In this document: positions 28,092 through 37,347 of the stretch, piece after piece
Numbering within the stretch: the stretch's first letter is position 1
How the letters are laid out: every line of letters begins with the position of its first letter
Source of the DNA: Pedococcus cremeus
GTDB lineage: Bacteria > Actinomycetota > Actinomycetes > Actinomycetales > Dermatophilaceae
Assembly: GCF_900111375.1 (NCBI RefSeq)
Contig: NZ_FOHB01000012.1
Location: 31,481 to 95,480, forward strand
DNA length: 64,000 nucleotides
Reading direction: 5' to 3'
The notes under the pieces: model-generated
Told to the model about the DNA's origin: nothing
The model's input: only the letters and a program-made list of their open reading frames with translations
Database searches by the model: none
Made by a program: the position numbers and the translations under genes

Positions 28092-29053
28092 GCACCCCTC
28101 ACGAGGCGGCGCAGCTGCACAGCCGCCTGCTGGGCTGGTTCGCCGAGGCGGCGCGCGAGCTGCCGTGGCGCGGAGGTGCCACGCCGTGGGGGGTCTTCGT
28201 CTCCGAGGTCATGCTCCAGCAGACGCCCGTGGTGCGGGTCGAGCCGGTCTGGCACGAGTGGATGCGCCGCTGGCCGACGCCCACCGCCCTCGCAGCGGAG
28301 GCACCGGGTGAGGCGGTCCGCGCCTGGGGCCGGCTGGGCTACCCCCGCCGCGCGCTGCGCCTGCACGCCGCCGCCACCGCGATGCGGGACGAGCACGGCG
28401 GCGAGGTGCCCCCGACCGAGGCGGAGCTGCTGACGCTGCCCGGCGTGGGCGTCTACACCGCGGCGGCCGTGGCGGCCTTCGCCTTCGGCGAGCGCACCAC
28501 CGTGGTCGACACCAACATCCGCCGCGTCCTCGCGCGAGCCCGCAGCGCCCAGCAGTACCCCGCGCCGGCCCTCACCCGGGCCGAGCTGGCACTGGCCGCC
28601 TCGCTGGTGCCCGAGGACCGTGAGGAGGCCGCCACCTGGAACGTCGCGGTCATGGAGCTCGGCGCGCTCGTCTGCACGGCCCGCTCGCCGCAGTGTGACG
28701 CCTGCCCGATCGCCGACCTCTGCGCCTGGAGGCTCGCCGGCAGCCCCGCCCACGACGGTCCTCCGCGCCGCGGCCAGGCGTGGCACGGCACCGACCGCCA
28801 GGCGCGTGGTGCGCTCCTTGCGGTGCTCCGCGAGAGCGACGGACCGGTCACCCGGGCGGCCCTGGCCGCCGCGGTGCCCGACGAGGTGCGCCGTGAGCGG
28901 TGCCTCGACGGCCTCGTCTCCGACGGCCTCGTCGAGCCGCTGGCGCGCGGGCGCTTCCAGCTCCCGGGCGCCTCCCAGGCCGGTCCAGCGCCTGAGCGGG
29001 CCGTGGAGGCCCCGGCGGTGCCCGAGCCGGCCGAGGCGCGGTATGCCGGGTGA
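28088..29053 (+). CDS. mutY: A/G-specific adenine DNA glycosylase
   Basis: 321 residues. The HhH-GPD core has [39 protein letters not shown] and [10 protein letters not shown] (catalytic Asp). The 4Fe-4S cluster ligands are in [18 protein letters not shown] (Cx6Cx2Cx5C). It removes adenine mispaired with 8-oxoG. GTG 28088 overlaps the disA stop as GTGA. The C-terminal NUDIX-like recognition domain of longer MutYs is missing, replaced by a short winged-helix-like region, as usual in actinobacteria. Confidence 0.94.
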   Translation: MSTPHEAAQLHSRLLGWFAEAARELPWRGGATPWGVFVSEVMLQQTPVVRVEPVWHEWMRRWPTPTALAAEAPGEAVRAWGRLGYPRRALRLHAAATAMRDEHGGEVPPTEAELLTLPGVGVYTAAAVAAFAFGERTTVVDTNIRRVLARARSAQQYPAPALTRAELALAASLVPEDREEAATWNVAVMELGALVCTARSPQCDACPIADLCAWRLAGSPAHDGPPRRGQAWHGTDRQARGALLAVLRESDGPVTRAALAAAVPDEVRRERCLDGLVSDGLVEPLARGRFQLPGASQAGPAPERAVEAPAVPEPAEARYAG

Positions 29054-30455
29054 GCCGGACCGTGGCCGGCCCGCCTCCGCGAGCGGCCGAGGTGGCCGCG
29101 GCGCCCAAGGCGCCCAGGCCCTGAGGCACGGCGCCTCGCGCGTCAGTCGGGCGGCCGGTCGGGCGGGCCGGGCGGGTGCCCGCCGGGCCCGGGCCTGGAC
29201 CACCTGGGGCGGCGCAGGGGAAACCGGTCTCGCCAAGGCCATCGAGCTGCACTTCGTCAACCTCGCCGGTGACGCCGCGGTCACCGTCGCCCTCGCCGGC
29301 ACGGTCTTCGCGATGCCGACCGACGAGGCCCGCGGCGAGGTGGCCCGGTTCCTGCTGCTGACCATGGCGCCTTTCGTGCTGCTCGCGCCCTTCGTCGGGC
29401 CGCTGCTCGACCGGTTCCGTCACGGCCGACGCTGGGCGATCGGCACCACGCTGGCGGTACGCGCCTTCCTCTGCTGGGTGCTGGCCGACGCCCTCGCCTC
29501 CGACTCGGCGTGGCTCTTCCCCGCCGCCCTCGGCTGCCTCGTGGCGTCCAAGGCCTACAGCATCACCCGCTCGTCGGCCGTCCCGCGCCTGCTGCCGCCG
29601 CACTACACGCTGGTGCAGGCCAACTCGCGCAACGCGTTCGCAGGCGTCGTGGGCATGGCGGTTGGCGGTGGGTTGGCAGGCGCGGTCGCAAAGGTGGGTC
29701 CGGAGTGGTCGCTGCGGCTGGCCTTCGTCATCTTCGTCGTCGCTACGGTGCTGGCGATCCGGCTGCCGGCATGGGTGGACTCCTCGGTCGGCGAGCGTGA
29801 CCTCGACGACACGCTGCCCCTGCCACTGGGGGTCCCTGCTACGGGGCGCCGCACCCTGCGGCAGCGCGTGCGCGGCCAGGTCGGTGCGCTTCCGGCGGGG
29901 CTGCGGGCGGCGCTGGTCGCCTCGGTGGGCACCCGGATGCTCGTCGGCTTCCTCACCCTGTTCCTGACGTTCCTCATGCGACGCCACCCGCTGCCCGACC
30001 TGTCGCCGACGCTGGTGCTCGCGCTGGCTCTGGGTGCCGCCGGGCTGGGCAACGCGGCCGCCACGCTGTTCGGTCGCTCCCTCGGCACCCGGCGACCCGA
30101 GGCCATCGTCGCCGCCGCGCTCGTCGCCGACCTGGTGGCGGCCCTGCTGACGGCGGTCTTCTACTCGCTGTGGACCCTCATCCTTCTCGGGCTGGTCACC
30201 GGGCTCGGCGTGCAGCTGTCACGGGTCGGCACCGACGCCCTCGTGCAGCGCGACGTGCCCGACGCGATGCGCACCCGCGTCTTCGCCTGGTGCGAGACGG
30301 TGCTCCAGATGGCCTGGGTCCTCGGCGGGGCGGTCGGCATCGCCCTGCCGCTGGTGCCCGAGCTCGGGTTCGGGGTCGCCACGGCGCTGCTGGCGGTCTG
30401 CCTGGCCCTCTCGGTGCGGATCCGGGTGGTCGCCCGCCGCCCGGCCCAGGCCTGA
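29043..30455 (+). CDS. major facilitator superfamily transporter
   Basis: About 470 residues with roughly 12 hydrophobic segments, such as VARFLLLTMAPFVLLAPFVG, LVLALALGAAGLGNAAATLF and FGVATALLAVCLALSVRI. LLDRFRHGRRWAIG after segment 2 matches the MFS loop 2-3 motif. ATG 29043 overlaps mutY by 11 bases, giving a 60-residue Arg/Gly/Ala-rich cytoplasmic leader; a later start is possible. Substrate unknown. Confidence 0.82.
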   Translation: MPGEPDRGRPASASGRGGRGAQGAQALRHGASRVSRAAGRAGRAGARRARAWTTWGGAGETGLAKAIELHFVNLAGDAAVTVALAGTVFAMPTDEARGEVARFLLLTMAPFVLLAPFVGPLLDRFRHGRRWAIGTTLAVRAFLCWVLADALASDSAWLFPAALGCLVASKAYSITRSSAVPRLLPPHYTLVQANSRNAFAGVVGMAVGGGLAGAVAKVGPEWSLRLAFVIFVVATVLAIRLPAWVDSSVGERDLDDTLPLPLGVPATGRRTLRQRVRGQVGALPAGLRAALVASVGTRMLVGFLTLFLTFLMRRHPLPDLSPTLVLALALGAAGLGNAAATLFGRSLGTRRPEAIVAAALVADLVAALLTAVFYSLWTLILLGLVTGLGVQLSRVGTDALVQRDVPDAMRTRVFAWCETVLQMAWVLGGAVGIALPLVPELGFGVATALLAVCLALSVRIRVVARRPAQA

Positions 30456-30462
30456 CGACGGC

Positions 30463-31026
30463 TCAGAACTGGCGGAGCATGCGGGTGTTGCCCAAGGTGT
30501 TGGGCTTGACCCGCTCGAGGTCGAGGAACTCGGCCACGCCCTCGTCGTAGGAGCGCAGCAGCTCGGCGTAGACGGCCGGCTCGACGGCCTGGCCCTCGAT
30601 CGGCTCGAAGCCGTGCCGACGGAAGAAGTCGACCTCGAAGGTGAGGCAGAACAGCCGCTGCACGCCCAGCTCGCGGGCGTCGTCCACCAGCGCCTCGAGC
30701 AGCCGGGAGCCCACTCCGGCGCCCTTGGTCTCGGGGAGCACGGCCAGCGTGCGGATCTCGGCGAGGTCCTCCCACATCACGTGCAGGGCACCGCAACCGA
30801 CGACGCGGCCGTCGATCTCGGCGACCCGGAACTGCTGCACCGACTCGTAGTAGGTGACCGCCTCCTTGGCGATCAGCACCCGCGACTCCGCCATGGGCGC
30901 GACGATGGCGCGGATCGCCCTGATGTCGGCGGTGCGGGCGGCGCGGACCACCACGCGGGCCGACGCAGGGCCAGCAGACGAAGGGCCAGCAGACGAAGAG
31001 CCAGCAGGCGAGGGGTCAGCCGCCAA
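30463..31026 (-). CDS. argA: amino-acid N-acetyltransferase, N-acetylglutamate synthase type
   Basis: About 187 residues. The GNAT domain matches the short actinobacterial NAGS (Mycobacterium tuberculosis Rv2747 type): VGCGALHVMWEDLAEIRTLAV, GAGVGSRLLEAL, LFCLTFEVDFFRRHGFEPIEG and the closing GVAEFLDLERVKPNTLGNTR. It acetylates glutamate (or glutamine) to begin arginine synthesis. I suggest TTG 31026, which has AAGGA 8 bases upstream and overlaps the LCP gene stop; GTG 30954 would skip the repeat-encoded leader. Start uncertain. Confidence 0.85.
   Translation of the reverse strand: MAADPSPAGSSSAGPSSAGPASARVVVRAARTADIRAIRAIVAPMAESRVLIAKEAVTYYESVQQFRVAEIDGRVVGCGALHVMWEDLAEIRTLAVLPETKGAGVGSRLLEALVDDARELGVQRLFCLTFEVDFFRRHGFEPIEGQAVEPAVYAELLRSYDEGVAEFLDLERVKPNTLGNTRMLRQF
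30968..31012. repeat. three 15-base tandem repeats in the argA leader
   Basis: GGGCCAGCAGACGAA occurs twice exactly (30968-30982, 30983-30997) and a third time with three changes (30998-31012). On the minus strand each unit encodes a Ser/Ala/Gly/Pro pentapeptide near the N terminus of the argA product. Copy number could vary without breaking the frame. Confidence 0.85.
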
Positions 31027-32179
31027 GCCGACCGTCCTTGATGTCGTTGAACAGCGCCTGCGCGCCACCGCCGAGGAGCACCACCGACTGGCCGCTGCGC
31101 ATGCCCACCCCGCCCGGGGTGACCTTGTTGGGCACCTTGGAGGAGTCGGTGAAGAGGGCGGCCGCGGAGAGGTTGAGCACCTGCGCCGCCGTGAGGTCGG
31201 TCTCGACGTGCGGCCACATGGCGCTCAGGTACTTCGGCAGCTTGGCGGCACCGCCGGCATGCGCCATGCCCATGCCGGCCAGGATCAGGCGACCCTGGTT
31301 GGCCGAGCGGCCGAAGTCGCCGTTGGCAAGCGTGTGGCGCTCACGGGCGACGTTCAGGGCCGGCTCACCGCGCAGCAGGTTGACACCCTTCTTGAGCAGC
31401 GTGGGCCCGTGGCTGCTCTTGAGGACCTCGGAGGCGACGAACCGGATGCCACCCATGGTGTTGACCATGCCCCGGAAGCCCTTGAAGCCGGTCAGCAGGT
31501 AGCCGTCGATCGGCACGCCGCTGTTGTTCTGGACCGTGCGCGTGACACCCGTGGGGCCACCGAAGGCGAGGGAGGCGTTGATCTTGTTGGTGCCACCGCT
31601 CGCGAGCGGCACCCATGAGTCGCGCGGGATGCCCACGATCCCGCCGACGCCCTTGGCGTCGACGCCGATGATGTGCAGGGAGTCGGCCCGCGTGCTCGAC
31701 ACCTTCTCGTTCGGGCGTGCGTCGGAGCCGATCGCCAGGACCCGCATGGTCTTGGTGGGCACCCGCTGCTGGAGCCCGAGCGAGGGCCACCATCCTCCGA
31801 CGACGGTCCAGGTCTTCTTGTCCTTGACGAGCAGGGTGACGTCCTTGCCGTACCCGACGGCGGCGATCCGGGTGTTCTTCCAGCGGCCGGTGGAGCCGGT
31901 GAGCGCCACGCTCTTCTTCAGCGGCTTGCGCTTGGCGACGTAGCCGGCGACGTCGCCGGTGGTCGGCACCTTCCCGCCGAGGTAGACGACCTTCATGGTC
32001 GCGAGGAGGTCGTTCGGCAGCCCCTTGGCGGTCACGCGCAGCGGTGGCGGCGTGGGGGTGGACGGCGTAGCGGTCGTCGACGTGGGACTCGGCGCCGCCT
32101 TGTCCTTGGAGTCGCCCGAGCAGCCGGAGGCCAGGAGCGCGAGGGTGACGACGCCTGCGGTCACGGCGTGTCGGGGCAT
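31016..32179 (-). CDS. LytR-CpsA-Psr (LCP) family protein with lipobox
   Basis: 387 residues from ATG 32179. A signal peptide ends in LLASGC, a lipobox, followed by a Ser/Thr/Pro linker. The LCP domain has LAIGSDARPNEK, STRADSLHIIGV, VGIPRDSWVPL and FRGMVNTMGGIRFV, with conserved Arg and Asp residues for pyrophosphate. LCP enzymes attach teichoic acid, arabinogalactan or other glycopolymers to peptidoglycan. A lipid anchor in place of the usual transmembrane helix is less common. GTG 32197 is a possible earlier start but lies inside a hairpin. Confidence 0.85.
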   Translation of the reverse strand: MPRHAVTAGVVTLALLASGCSGDSKDKAAPSPTSTTATPSTPTPPPLRVTAKGLPNDLLATMKVVYLGGKVPTTGDVAGYVAKRKPLKKSVALTGSTGRWKNTRIAAVGYGKDVTLLVKDKKTWTVVGGWWPSLGLQQRVPTKTMRVLAIGSDARPNEKVSSTRADSLHIIGVDAKGVGGIVGIPRDSWVPLASGGTNKINASLAFGGPTGVTRTVQNNSGVPIDGYLLTGFKGFRGMVNTMGGIRFVASEVLKSSHGPTLLKKGVNLLRGEPALNVARERHTLANGDFGRSANQGRLILAGMGMAHAGGAAKLPKYLSAMWPHVETDLTAAQVLNLSAAALFTDSSKVPNKVTPGGVGMRSGQSVVLLGGGAQALFNDIKDGRLGG

Positions 32180-32194
32180 ACGAGACAGATCAGC

Positions 32195-32222
32195 CACGCG
32201 CCCCAGAGTACGGGGGCGCGTG
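32195..32222 (-). terminator. hairpin between LVIVD and LCP genes
   Basis: A perfect 10-base stem CACGCGCCCC/GGGGCGCGTG (32195-32204 with 32213-32222) with an 8-base loop. On the minus strand it lies downstream of the LVIVD-repeat gene and just before the LCP start, so it can end the first transcript or mask a GTG start. Confidence 0.6.
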
Positions 32223-32278
32223 GCCGGATCCGGTAAACGCGCTGGTCAGCGCGTCGTCTCAGCGTGTCTCACGCCGTC

Positions 32279-33646
32279 TCAGCCCAGGTCGTAGACCGGC
32301 TGGGACTGCACGTTGAGCTCGTCCATCGGGACCTGGTCGGCCTTCTTCAGGCTCGGGTCCGTGATGTCCAGGACGTCGAAGCCCTGGCCGAGGTCGGACG
32401 AGTACACGTTGCCGCGGTAGAAGTACGACGACCAGGTGCCGCCGCCACCACCGTTCGGCATGGGCCCACGCTCGAAGTAGCCGATCTCACGCGGGTTGTC
32501 CGAGTCGGTGAAGTCCCAGAAGCTCGTGCCGCCCATGTACCAGGACTGCACCATGACGTCGCGGCCCTTGACCGGGATGAGCGAGCCGTTGTGGGCGACG
32601 CAGTTCTCGCTGTCGAACTGGTGCCGCGGGATCTTGTAGTACGACCGGAAGGTCAGCTTGTTGTCCTTGCTGAGGTCGTAGATGCCGTTGGCGCCGCGGG
32701 TCGGGCCGATCTTGGCGTTGCAGGTGGCCGCACCGCCGCCCCCGAGCTCGTCGGTGAAGACGACCTTGGTGCCCTTGGTGTTGAACGTCGCCGAGTGCCA
32801 GAACGCGAAGTTCTCGGTGTCGGTGACCCGGTCGATCACCTTGGGGGCCACCGGGTTCGAGATGTCCATGATGATGCCGTCACCCATGCACGCGCCGGCC
32901 GCGATCTTCTTGGCCGGGAAGGCCGTGATGTCGTGGCAGCCGGTGGTGTTGGTGTAGCCACCGTCAGGGAACAGGTTCGGGGTGGCCACGACCTTGGCCG
33001 TCGTGGGCGCCGCGATCGGCACGTCGACGATCGAGATCGAGTCGTGCGGCGGCTGGCAGTCCGGGAACTCGGCACGCGGCGAGTAGCTCGAGACGTACAG
33101 GTAGACGCTCTTCCCGCCCGGCACGACGGTGTGGGTGTGCGAGCCGCAGTCCGTCTCGACGGACTTGATGTACTTCGGGTTCGCCACGTCGGAGATGTCG
33201 AAGATCTTGATGCCCTCCCACGACTCCTTGACCGCCGCCGACTGGGCCGTGGAGGAGCAGGAGTCGTCGCTGCGCGAGGAGTCGGTGGAGAGGAACAGCA
33301 GCGTGCCGTAGACGCTGATGTCGTTCTGCGAGCCGGGGCAGTTGACCTGCGCCACCATGGTCGGCTCGGCCGGGTTGCTGACGTCGTAGACGACGAACCC
33401 GTTGTAGTTGCCGACGAAGGCCTTGCCGTCCTGGAAGGCGATGTCGGTACCGGTGCCGCCGGTCAGCGGGCCGGACTGCTGGATGTTCTTCAGGTGCTGC
33501 ACGTTGGCGCTGCGGCCGATCTCGTAGGGCCCGAGCTGGGTTCCTGACTTCCCGACTCCATCCCCTGCACTGGCGCTGGCGGCGCTGACTCCGCCCACCG
33601 CCACGGCCGCCGCGAACACGCTGGCGACCAGTCGACGAACTCTCAT
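32279..33646 (-). CDS. secreted LVIVD-repeat beta-propeller-like protein
   Basis: 455 residues. A Sec signal peptide (MRVRRLVASVFAAAVAVGG, cleaved after ASA) precedes LVIVD-type repeats: GFVVYDVSNPAEPTMVAQV, GIKIFDISDVANPKYIKSV, GIIMDISNPVAPKVIDRV, FDVLDITDPSLKKADQV. Such repeats likely form a propeller. Several cysteines and His/Asp-rich stretches suggest an extracytoplasmic, disulfide-stabilised fold. ATG 33646 has GAGGAGAG upstream. Function is unknown. Confidence 0.82.
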   Translation of the reverse strand: MRVRRLVASVFAAAVAVGGVSAASASAGDGVGKSGTQLGPYEIGRSANVQHLKNIQQSGPLTGGTGTDIAFQDGKAFVGNYNGFVVYDVSNPAEPTMVAQVNCPGSQNDISVYGTLLFLSTDSSRSDDSCSSTAQSAAVKESWEGIKIFDISDVANPKYIKSVETDCGSHTHTVVPGGKSVYLYVSSYSPRAEFPDCQPPHDSISIVDVPIAAPTTAKVVATPNLFPDGGYTNTTGCHDITAFPAKKIAAGACMGDGIIMDISNPVAPKVIDRVTDTENFAFWHSATFNTKGTKVVFTDELGGGGAATCNAKIGPTRGANGIYDLSKDNKLTFRSYYKIPRHQFDSENCVAHNGSLIPVKGRDVMVQSWYMGGTSFWDFTDSDNPREIGYFERGPMPNGGGGGTWSSYFYRGNVYSSDLGQGFDVLDITDPSLKKADQVPMDELNVQSQPVYDLG

Positions 33647-33759
33647 CGGTGTCTCTCCTCGATCTGTCGAAGGTCCGATCACCCTCTCGGCGCAGGCTTT
33701 ACGCAAACAAGACCGAATCCCTCTGGATTGGGTAAAAAGTCCCACCTAGCCTCGTCTGC

Positions 33760-34455
33760 GTGAGAGTTACCCCCCACGCCGTCGTGGCCGCCGCCGGCCT
33801 CGCGCTGCTGACCGCCGTGCCGCTATCGGGCTGCACCAGCGGCAGCGAGGCCGCGAGCGCCGCCCCGGTGGTGACGTCGCCGACCGCTCCTGTCCTACAA
33901 CCCGGCAAGCCGGGCCAGCCGAACGCCTCCCTCACCGGCACCGCCGCCGCGCCCACCCCGACGTCGGCACCCGACCCCGACGACGTGCGGTTCCTCCAGG
34001 ACATGGTGGTCCACCACGCGCAGGCCATCGTCATGGTCGACCTCGCACGCGGCCAGCTCACCGACCCCCAGGTCAAGGCCCTCGCCAGCAGGATCGCCGA
34101 CGAGCAGGAGCCCGAGATCGCCTACATGGCCAAGCTGCTGCGCGAGCGCGGACAGCGCGTGCCGCCGCAGGCCGAGAACCCCCGTTTCGGGGTGCGCGAC
34201 CACAGCGCCCACGGCTCGATGCCCGGCATGGCGACCCCGCAGCAGCTCGACCAGCTGGCCGCCGCGCGAGGGGTGCAGGCCAACCGGATGTGGCTGACCC
34301 TCATGACCGCCCACCACCGTGGCGCCCTCGCCATGGTGCTCGACCAGCAACGCAACGGCCGTGACGACCTCGTCACCCAGCTCGGCGACGAGGTGCACGT
34401 GACCCAGCTGGCGCAGATCAACCACATGAAGCAGATGCTCGACCGGCTCGCCTGA
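33760..34455 (+). CDS. DUF305-domain lipoprotein
   Basis: 231 residues. The signal peptide ends in the lipobox LSGCTSG. The DUF305 (ferritin-like) region has FLQDMVVHHAQAIVMVDLAR and MWLTLMTAHHRGALAMVLDQ; paired Met/His motifs in this family often bind copper or other metals. GTG 33760 has no Shine-Dalgarno, and TAGCCT 7 bases upstream could be the -10 of a leaderless message. Divergent from the LVIVD gene. Confidence 0.87.
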   Translation: MRVTPHAVVAAAGLALLTAVPLSGCTSGSEAASAAPVVTSPTAPVLQPGKPGQPNASLTGTAAAPTPTSAPDPDDVRFLQDMVVHHAQAIVMVDLARGQLTDPQVKALASRIADEQEPEIAYMAKLLRERGQRVPPQAENPRFGVRDHSAHGSMPGMATPQQLDQLAAARGVQANRMWLTLMTAHHRGALAMVLDQQRNGRDDLVTQLGDEVHVTQLAQINHMKQMLDRLA

Positions 34456-34540
34456 CGGCGGGGCGGTTCGTCGAGCGGCAGGACTCGCGGCGGGAAGGGA
34501 CTCAGCGCGCGGAGGAAGACTCGCCTGGCGGGGAAACGGA

Positions 34541-34570
34541 GAGGCCCGGGACCAGATGGTCCCGGGCCTC
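34541..34570. terminator. terminator between convergent DUF305 and clpC genes
   Basis: A perfect 13-base stem GAGGCCCGGGACC (34541-34553) pairing with 34558-34570, 4-base loop AGAT, followed by TTCG. It serves the plus-strand DUF305 gene and may act in both directions. Confidence 0.85.
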
Positions 34571-34596
34571 TTCGCGTGGTGCTGAGGGTGGAGGCG

Positions 34597-34629
34597 AGGT
34601 ATGCCGGGTGGCGGCCACCCGGCATACCT
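34597..34629 (-). terminator. clpC terminator made of two inverted GTATGCCG octamers
   Basis: A perfect 15-base stem AGGTATGCCGGGTGG (34597-34611) pairing with 34615-34629 around loop CGG. It begins 4 bases past the clpC stop. Each arm contains one copy of the window-wide octamer GTATGCCG, in opposite orientation. No T-run follows on the minus strand. Confidence 0.8.
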
Positions 34630-34633
34630 GCGG

Positions 34634-37147
34634 TCAGTCGCTGGTGTCGCCCACCGTCTCCACGACCGGGAGGTCGAGGGCGCTGGGGTGCGGGTTCCCG
34701 ACGAAGGTGAAGGTCTCGGCCTTGCCCTCGCCGGTGGTGCCGACCGCGACGATCTCGCCGGCCTTGAGCTCGCCGTAGAGGATCTTCTCGGACAGGACGT
34801 CCTCGATCTCGCGCTGGATCGTCCGACGCAGCGGACGGGCGCCGAGCACGGGGTCGTAGCCCTTCTTCGCCAAGAGGTTCTTGGCGTCGGGGGTGAGCTC
34901 GAGGCCCATGTCCTTGTCCTTGAGCCGCTTGTCGAGCTTGGCGATCTCGAGGTCGACGATGGCGACGATCTCGGCCTGCGTGAGCTGCGGGAAGACGATC
35001 GTGTCGTCGACCCGGTTGAGGAACTCGGGCCGGAAGTGCTGCTTGAGCTCGTCCGTCACCTTGTTCTTCATGCGCTCGTAGTCGCTGCGGGTGTCGGGAC
35101 CGGCGGTGAAGCCGAGCGAGCCCTTGGAGATGTCCCGCGTGCCGAGGTTGGTCGTCATGATGATGACGGTGTTCTTGAAGTCGACCATCCGGCCCTGGGA
35201 GTCGGTGAGGCGGCCGTCCTCGAGCACCTGCAGCAGCGTGTTGAAGATGTCCGGGTGGGCCTTCTCGACCTCGTCGAACAGCACGACCGAGAACGGCTTG
35301 CGGCGCACCTTCTCGGTGAGCTGGCCGCCCTCCTCGTAGCCGACGTAGCCGGGAGGCGAGCCGAACAGCCGCGACACGGTGTGCTTCTCGGAGTACTCCG
35401 ACATGTCGAGCTGGATGAGGCTGTCCTCGTCACCGAAGAGGAACTCGGCCAGCGTCTTGGCGAGCTCGGTCTTACCGACGCCGGTCGGACCGGCGAAGAT
35501 GAACGAGCCACCGGGACGACGCGGGTCCTTCAGGCCGGCGCGGGTGCGGCGGATCGCCTGGGACAGCGCCTTGATGGCGTCGTCCATGCCGACGATGCGC
35601 TTGTGCAGCTCGTCCTCCATGTGGAGCAGTCGCGAGGACTCCTCCTCGGTGAGCTTGAACACCGGGATGCCGGTCGAGGCGGCCAGCACCTCGGCGATGA
35701 GCTCCTCGTCGACCTCGGCCACGACGTCCATGTCGCCGGACTTCCACTGCGACTCGCGCTCGGCCTTCTGGGCCAGCAGCTTCTTCTCGTCGTCGCGGAG
35801 GCGGGCGGCCTTCTCGAAGTCCTGGCCGTCGATGGCCGACTCCTTCTCGAGCCGCACCGAGGCGATCTTCTCGTCGAACTCACGCAGGTCCGGCGGAGCG
35901 GTCATCCGGCGGATGCGCAGTCGCGCGCCCGCCTCGTCGATGAGGTCGATCGCCTTGTCCGGGAGGAACCGGTCGTTGATGTACCGGTCGGCCAGGTTGG
36001 CCGCCGAGACCAGCGCGGCGTCCGTGATGGACACGCGGTGGTGGGCCTCGTAGCGGTCGCGCAGGCCCTTGAGGATCTCGATCGCGTGCGACAGCGTCGG
36101 CTCGGCGACCTGGATCGGCTGGAACCGGCGCTCGAGGGCCGAGTCCTTCTCGATGTGCTTGCGGTACTCGTCGAGGGTGGTCGCCCCGATGGTCTGCAGC
36201 TCGCCGCGGGCCAGCATCGGCTTGAGGATGCTCGCCGCGTCGATGGCGCCCTCGGCGGCACCCGCACCGACGAGGGTGTGGATCTCGTCGATGAACAGGA
36301 TGATGTCGCCGCGGGTGCGGATCTCCTTGAGCACCTTCTTCAGCCGCTCCTCGAAGTCACCGCGGTAGCGGCTGCCGGCGACCAGCGCGCCGAGGTCGAG
36401 GGTGTAGAGCTGCTTGTCCTTGAGGGTCTCCGGGACCTCGCCCTTGACGATGTCCTGGGCCAGGCCCTCGACGACGGCGGTCTTGCCGACGCCGGGCTCG
36501 CCGATGAGGACCGGGTTGTTCTTGGTGCGGCGGGACAGCACCTGCATGACCCGCTCGATCTCCTTCTCGCGCCCGATGACCGGGTCGAGCTTGCCCTCGC
36601 GCGCCGCCTGGGTCAGGTTGCGGCCGAACTGGTCGAGCACGAGGGAGCCCGCGGGGGTGCCCTCCTGCTGCGCACCGGGGCCCACGCCTGCCGCGGCACC
36701 CTCCTTGCCCTGGTAGCCGGAGATCAGCTGGATCACCTGCTGGCGGACCCGGTTGAGGTCGGCCCCGAGCTTCACGAGGACCTGGGCGGCGACGCCCTCG
36801 CCCTCACGGATCAGGCCGAGCAGGATGTGCTCGGTGCCGATGTAGTTGTGGCCGAGCTGCAGCGCCTCGCGGAGGCTCAGCTCGAGGACCTTCTTCGCCC
36901 GCGGCGTGAAGGGGATGTGGCCGGAGGGGGCCTGCTGGCCCTGGCCGATGATCTCCTGAACCTGCTCGCGGACCGACTCCAGCGAGATGCCGAGGCTCTC
37001 CAGAGCCTTGGAGGCGACGCCTTCACCCTCGTGGATGAGGCCGAGCAGGATGTGCTCCGTGCCGATGTAGTTGTGGTTGAGCATGCGCGCCTCTTCCTGC
37101 GCGAGCACGACCACCCGACGGGCACGGTCCGTGAACCGTTCAAACAT
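34634..37147 (-). CDS. clpC: Clp protease ATP-binding subunit ClpC
   Basis: 837 residues. The N-terminal double Clp-N repeat starts [21 protein letters not shown]1 has Walker A GEPGVGKT and Walker [15 protein letters not shown]; the UVR/middle segment (about residues 420-470) marks ClpC rather than ClpB; D2 has [12 protein letters not shown] and [13 protein letters not shown]. It unfolds substrates for ClpP1P2. A ClgR-like site lies about 185 bases upstream. It is followed by an octamer-containing hairpin. The protein is essential in related actinobacteria. Confidence 0.97.
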   Translation of the reverse strand: MFERFTDRARRVVVLAQEEARMLNHNYIGTEHILLGLIHEGEGVASKALESLGISLESVREQVQEIIGQGQQAPSGHIPFTPRAKKVLELSLREALQLGHNYIGTEHILLGLIREGEGVAAQVLVKLGADLNRVRQQVIQLISGYQGKEGAAAGVGPGAQQEGTPAGSLVLDQFGRNLTQAAREGKLDPVIGREKEIERVMQVLSRRTKNNPVLIGEPGVGKTAVVEGLAQDIVKGEVPETLKDKQLYTLDLGALVAGSRYRGDFEERLKKVLKEIRTRGDIILFIDEIHTLVGAGAAEGAIDAASILKPMLARGELQTIGATTLDEYRKHIEKDSALERRFQPIQVAEPTLSHAIEILKGLRDRYEAHHRVSITDAALVSAANLADRYINDRFLPDKAIDLIDEAGARLRIRRMTAPPDLREFDEKIASVRLEKESAIDGQDFEKAARLRDDEKKLLAQKAERESQWKSGDMDVVAEVDEELIAEVLAASTGIPVFKLTEEESSRLLHMEDELHKRIVGMDDAIKALSQAIRRTRAGLKDPRRPGGSFIFAGPTGVGKTELAKTLAEFLFGDEDSLIQLDMSEYSEKHTVSRLFGSPPGYVGYEEGGQLTEKVRRKPFSVVLFDEVEKAHPDIFNTLLQVLEDGRLTDSQGRMVDFKNTVIIMTTNLGTRDISKGSLGFTAGPDTRSDYERMKNKVTDELKQHFRPEFLNRVDDTIVFPQLTQAEIVAIVDLEIAKLDKRLKDKDMGLELTPDAKNLLAKKGYDPVLGARPLRRTIQREIEDVLSEKILYGELKAGEIVAVGTTGEGKAETFTFVGNPHPSALDLPVVETVGDTSD

Positions 37148-37329
37148 CTCTCTGCTCCTGCCTAATCGAGATCACCTCGATGCTATCCGTGTGGGCCGAC
37201 CCCGGGTAACGGGTCGAGCGGACCGATGCGGGATCGGAACCGTCTGGCGTCGAGCCACCGGGCTTCATACATGGGGGCAAACGCGGCGTCCCATCGGGGT
37301 GTTCCCCCTGCGGCCCGTGTCACGCACGT

Positions 37330-37343
37330 GTTCGCCGTGGGCG
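37330..37343. promoter_or_regulatory. possible ClgR-binding site upstream of clpC
   Basis: GTTCGC-CGTGG-GCG fits the ClgR motif GTTCGC-N5-GCG described for actinobacterial clp genes. It lies 183 bases upstream of the clpC start, at the 3' end of the next gene. Distance and single occurrence make this tentative. Confidence 0.4.
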
Positions 37344-37347
37344 GACA

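Noticed and set aside
34601..37165. 854-codon plus-strand frame opposite clpC.
   Set aside because: Leu/Val/Asp/Gly-biased shadow with no motif. ClpC on the other strand is unmistakable.
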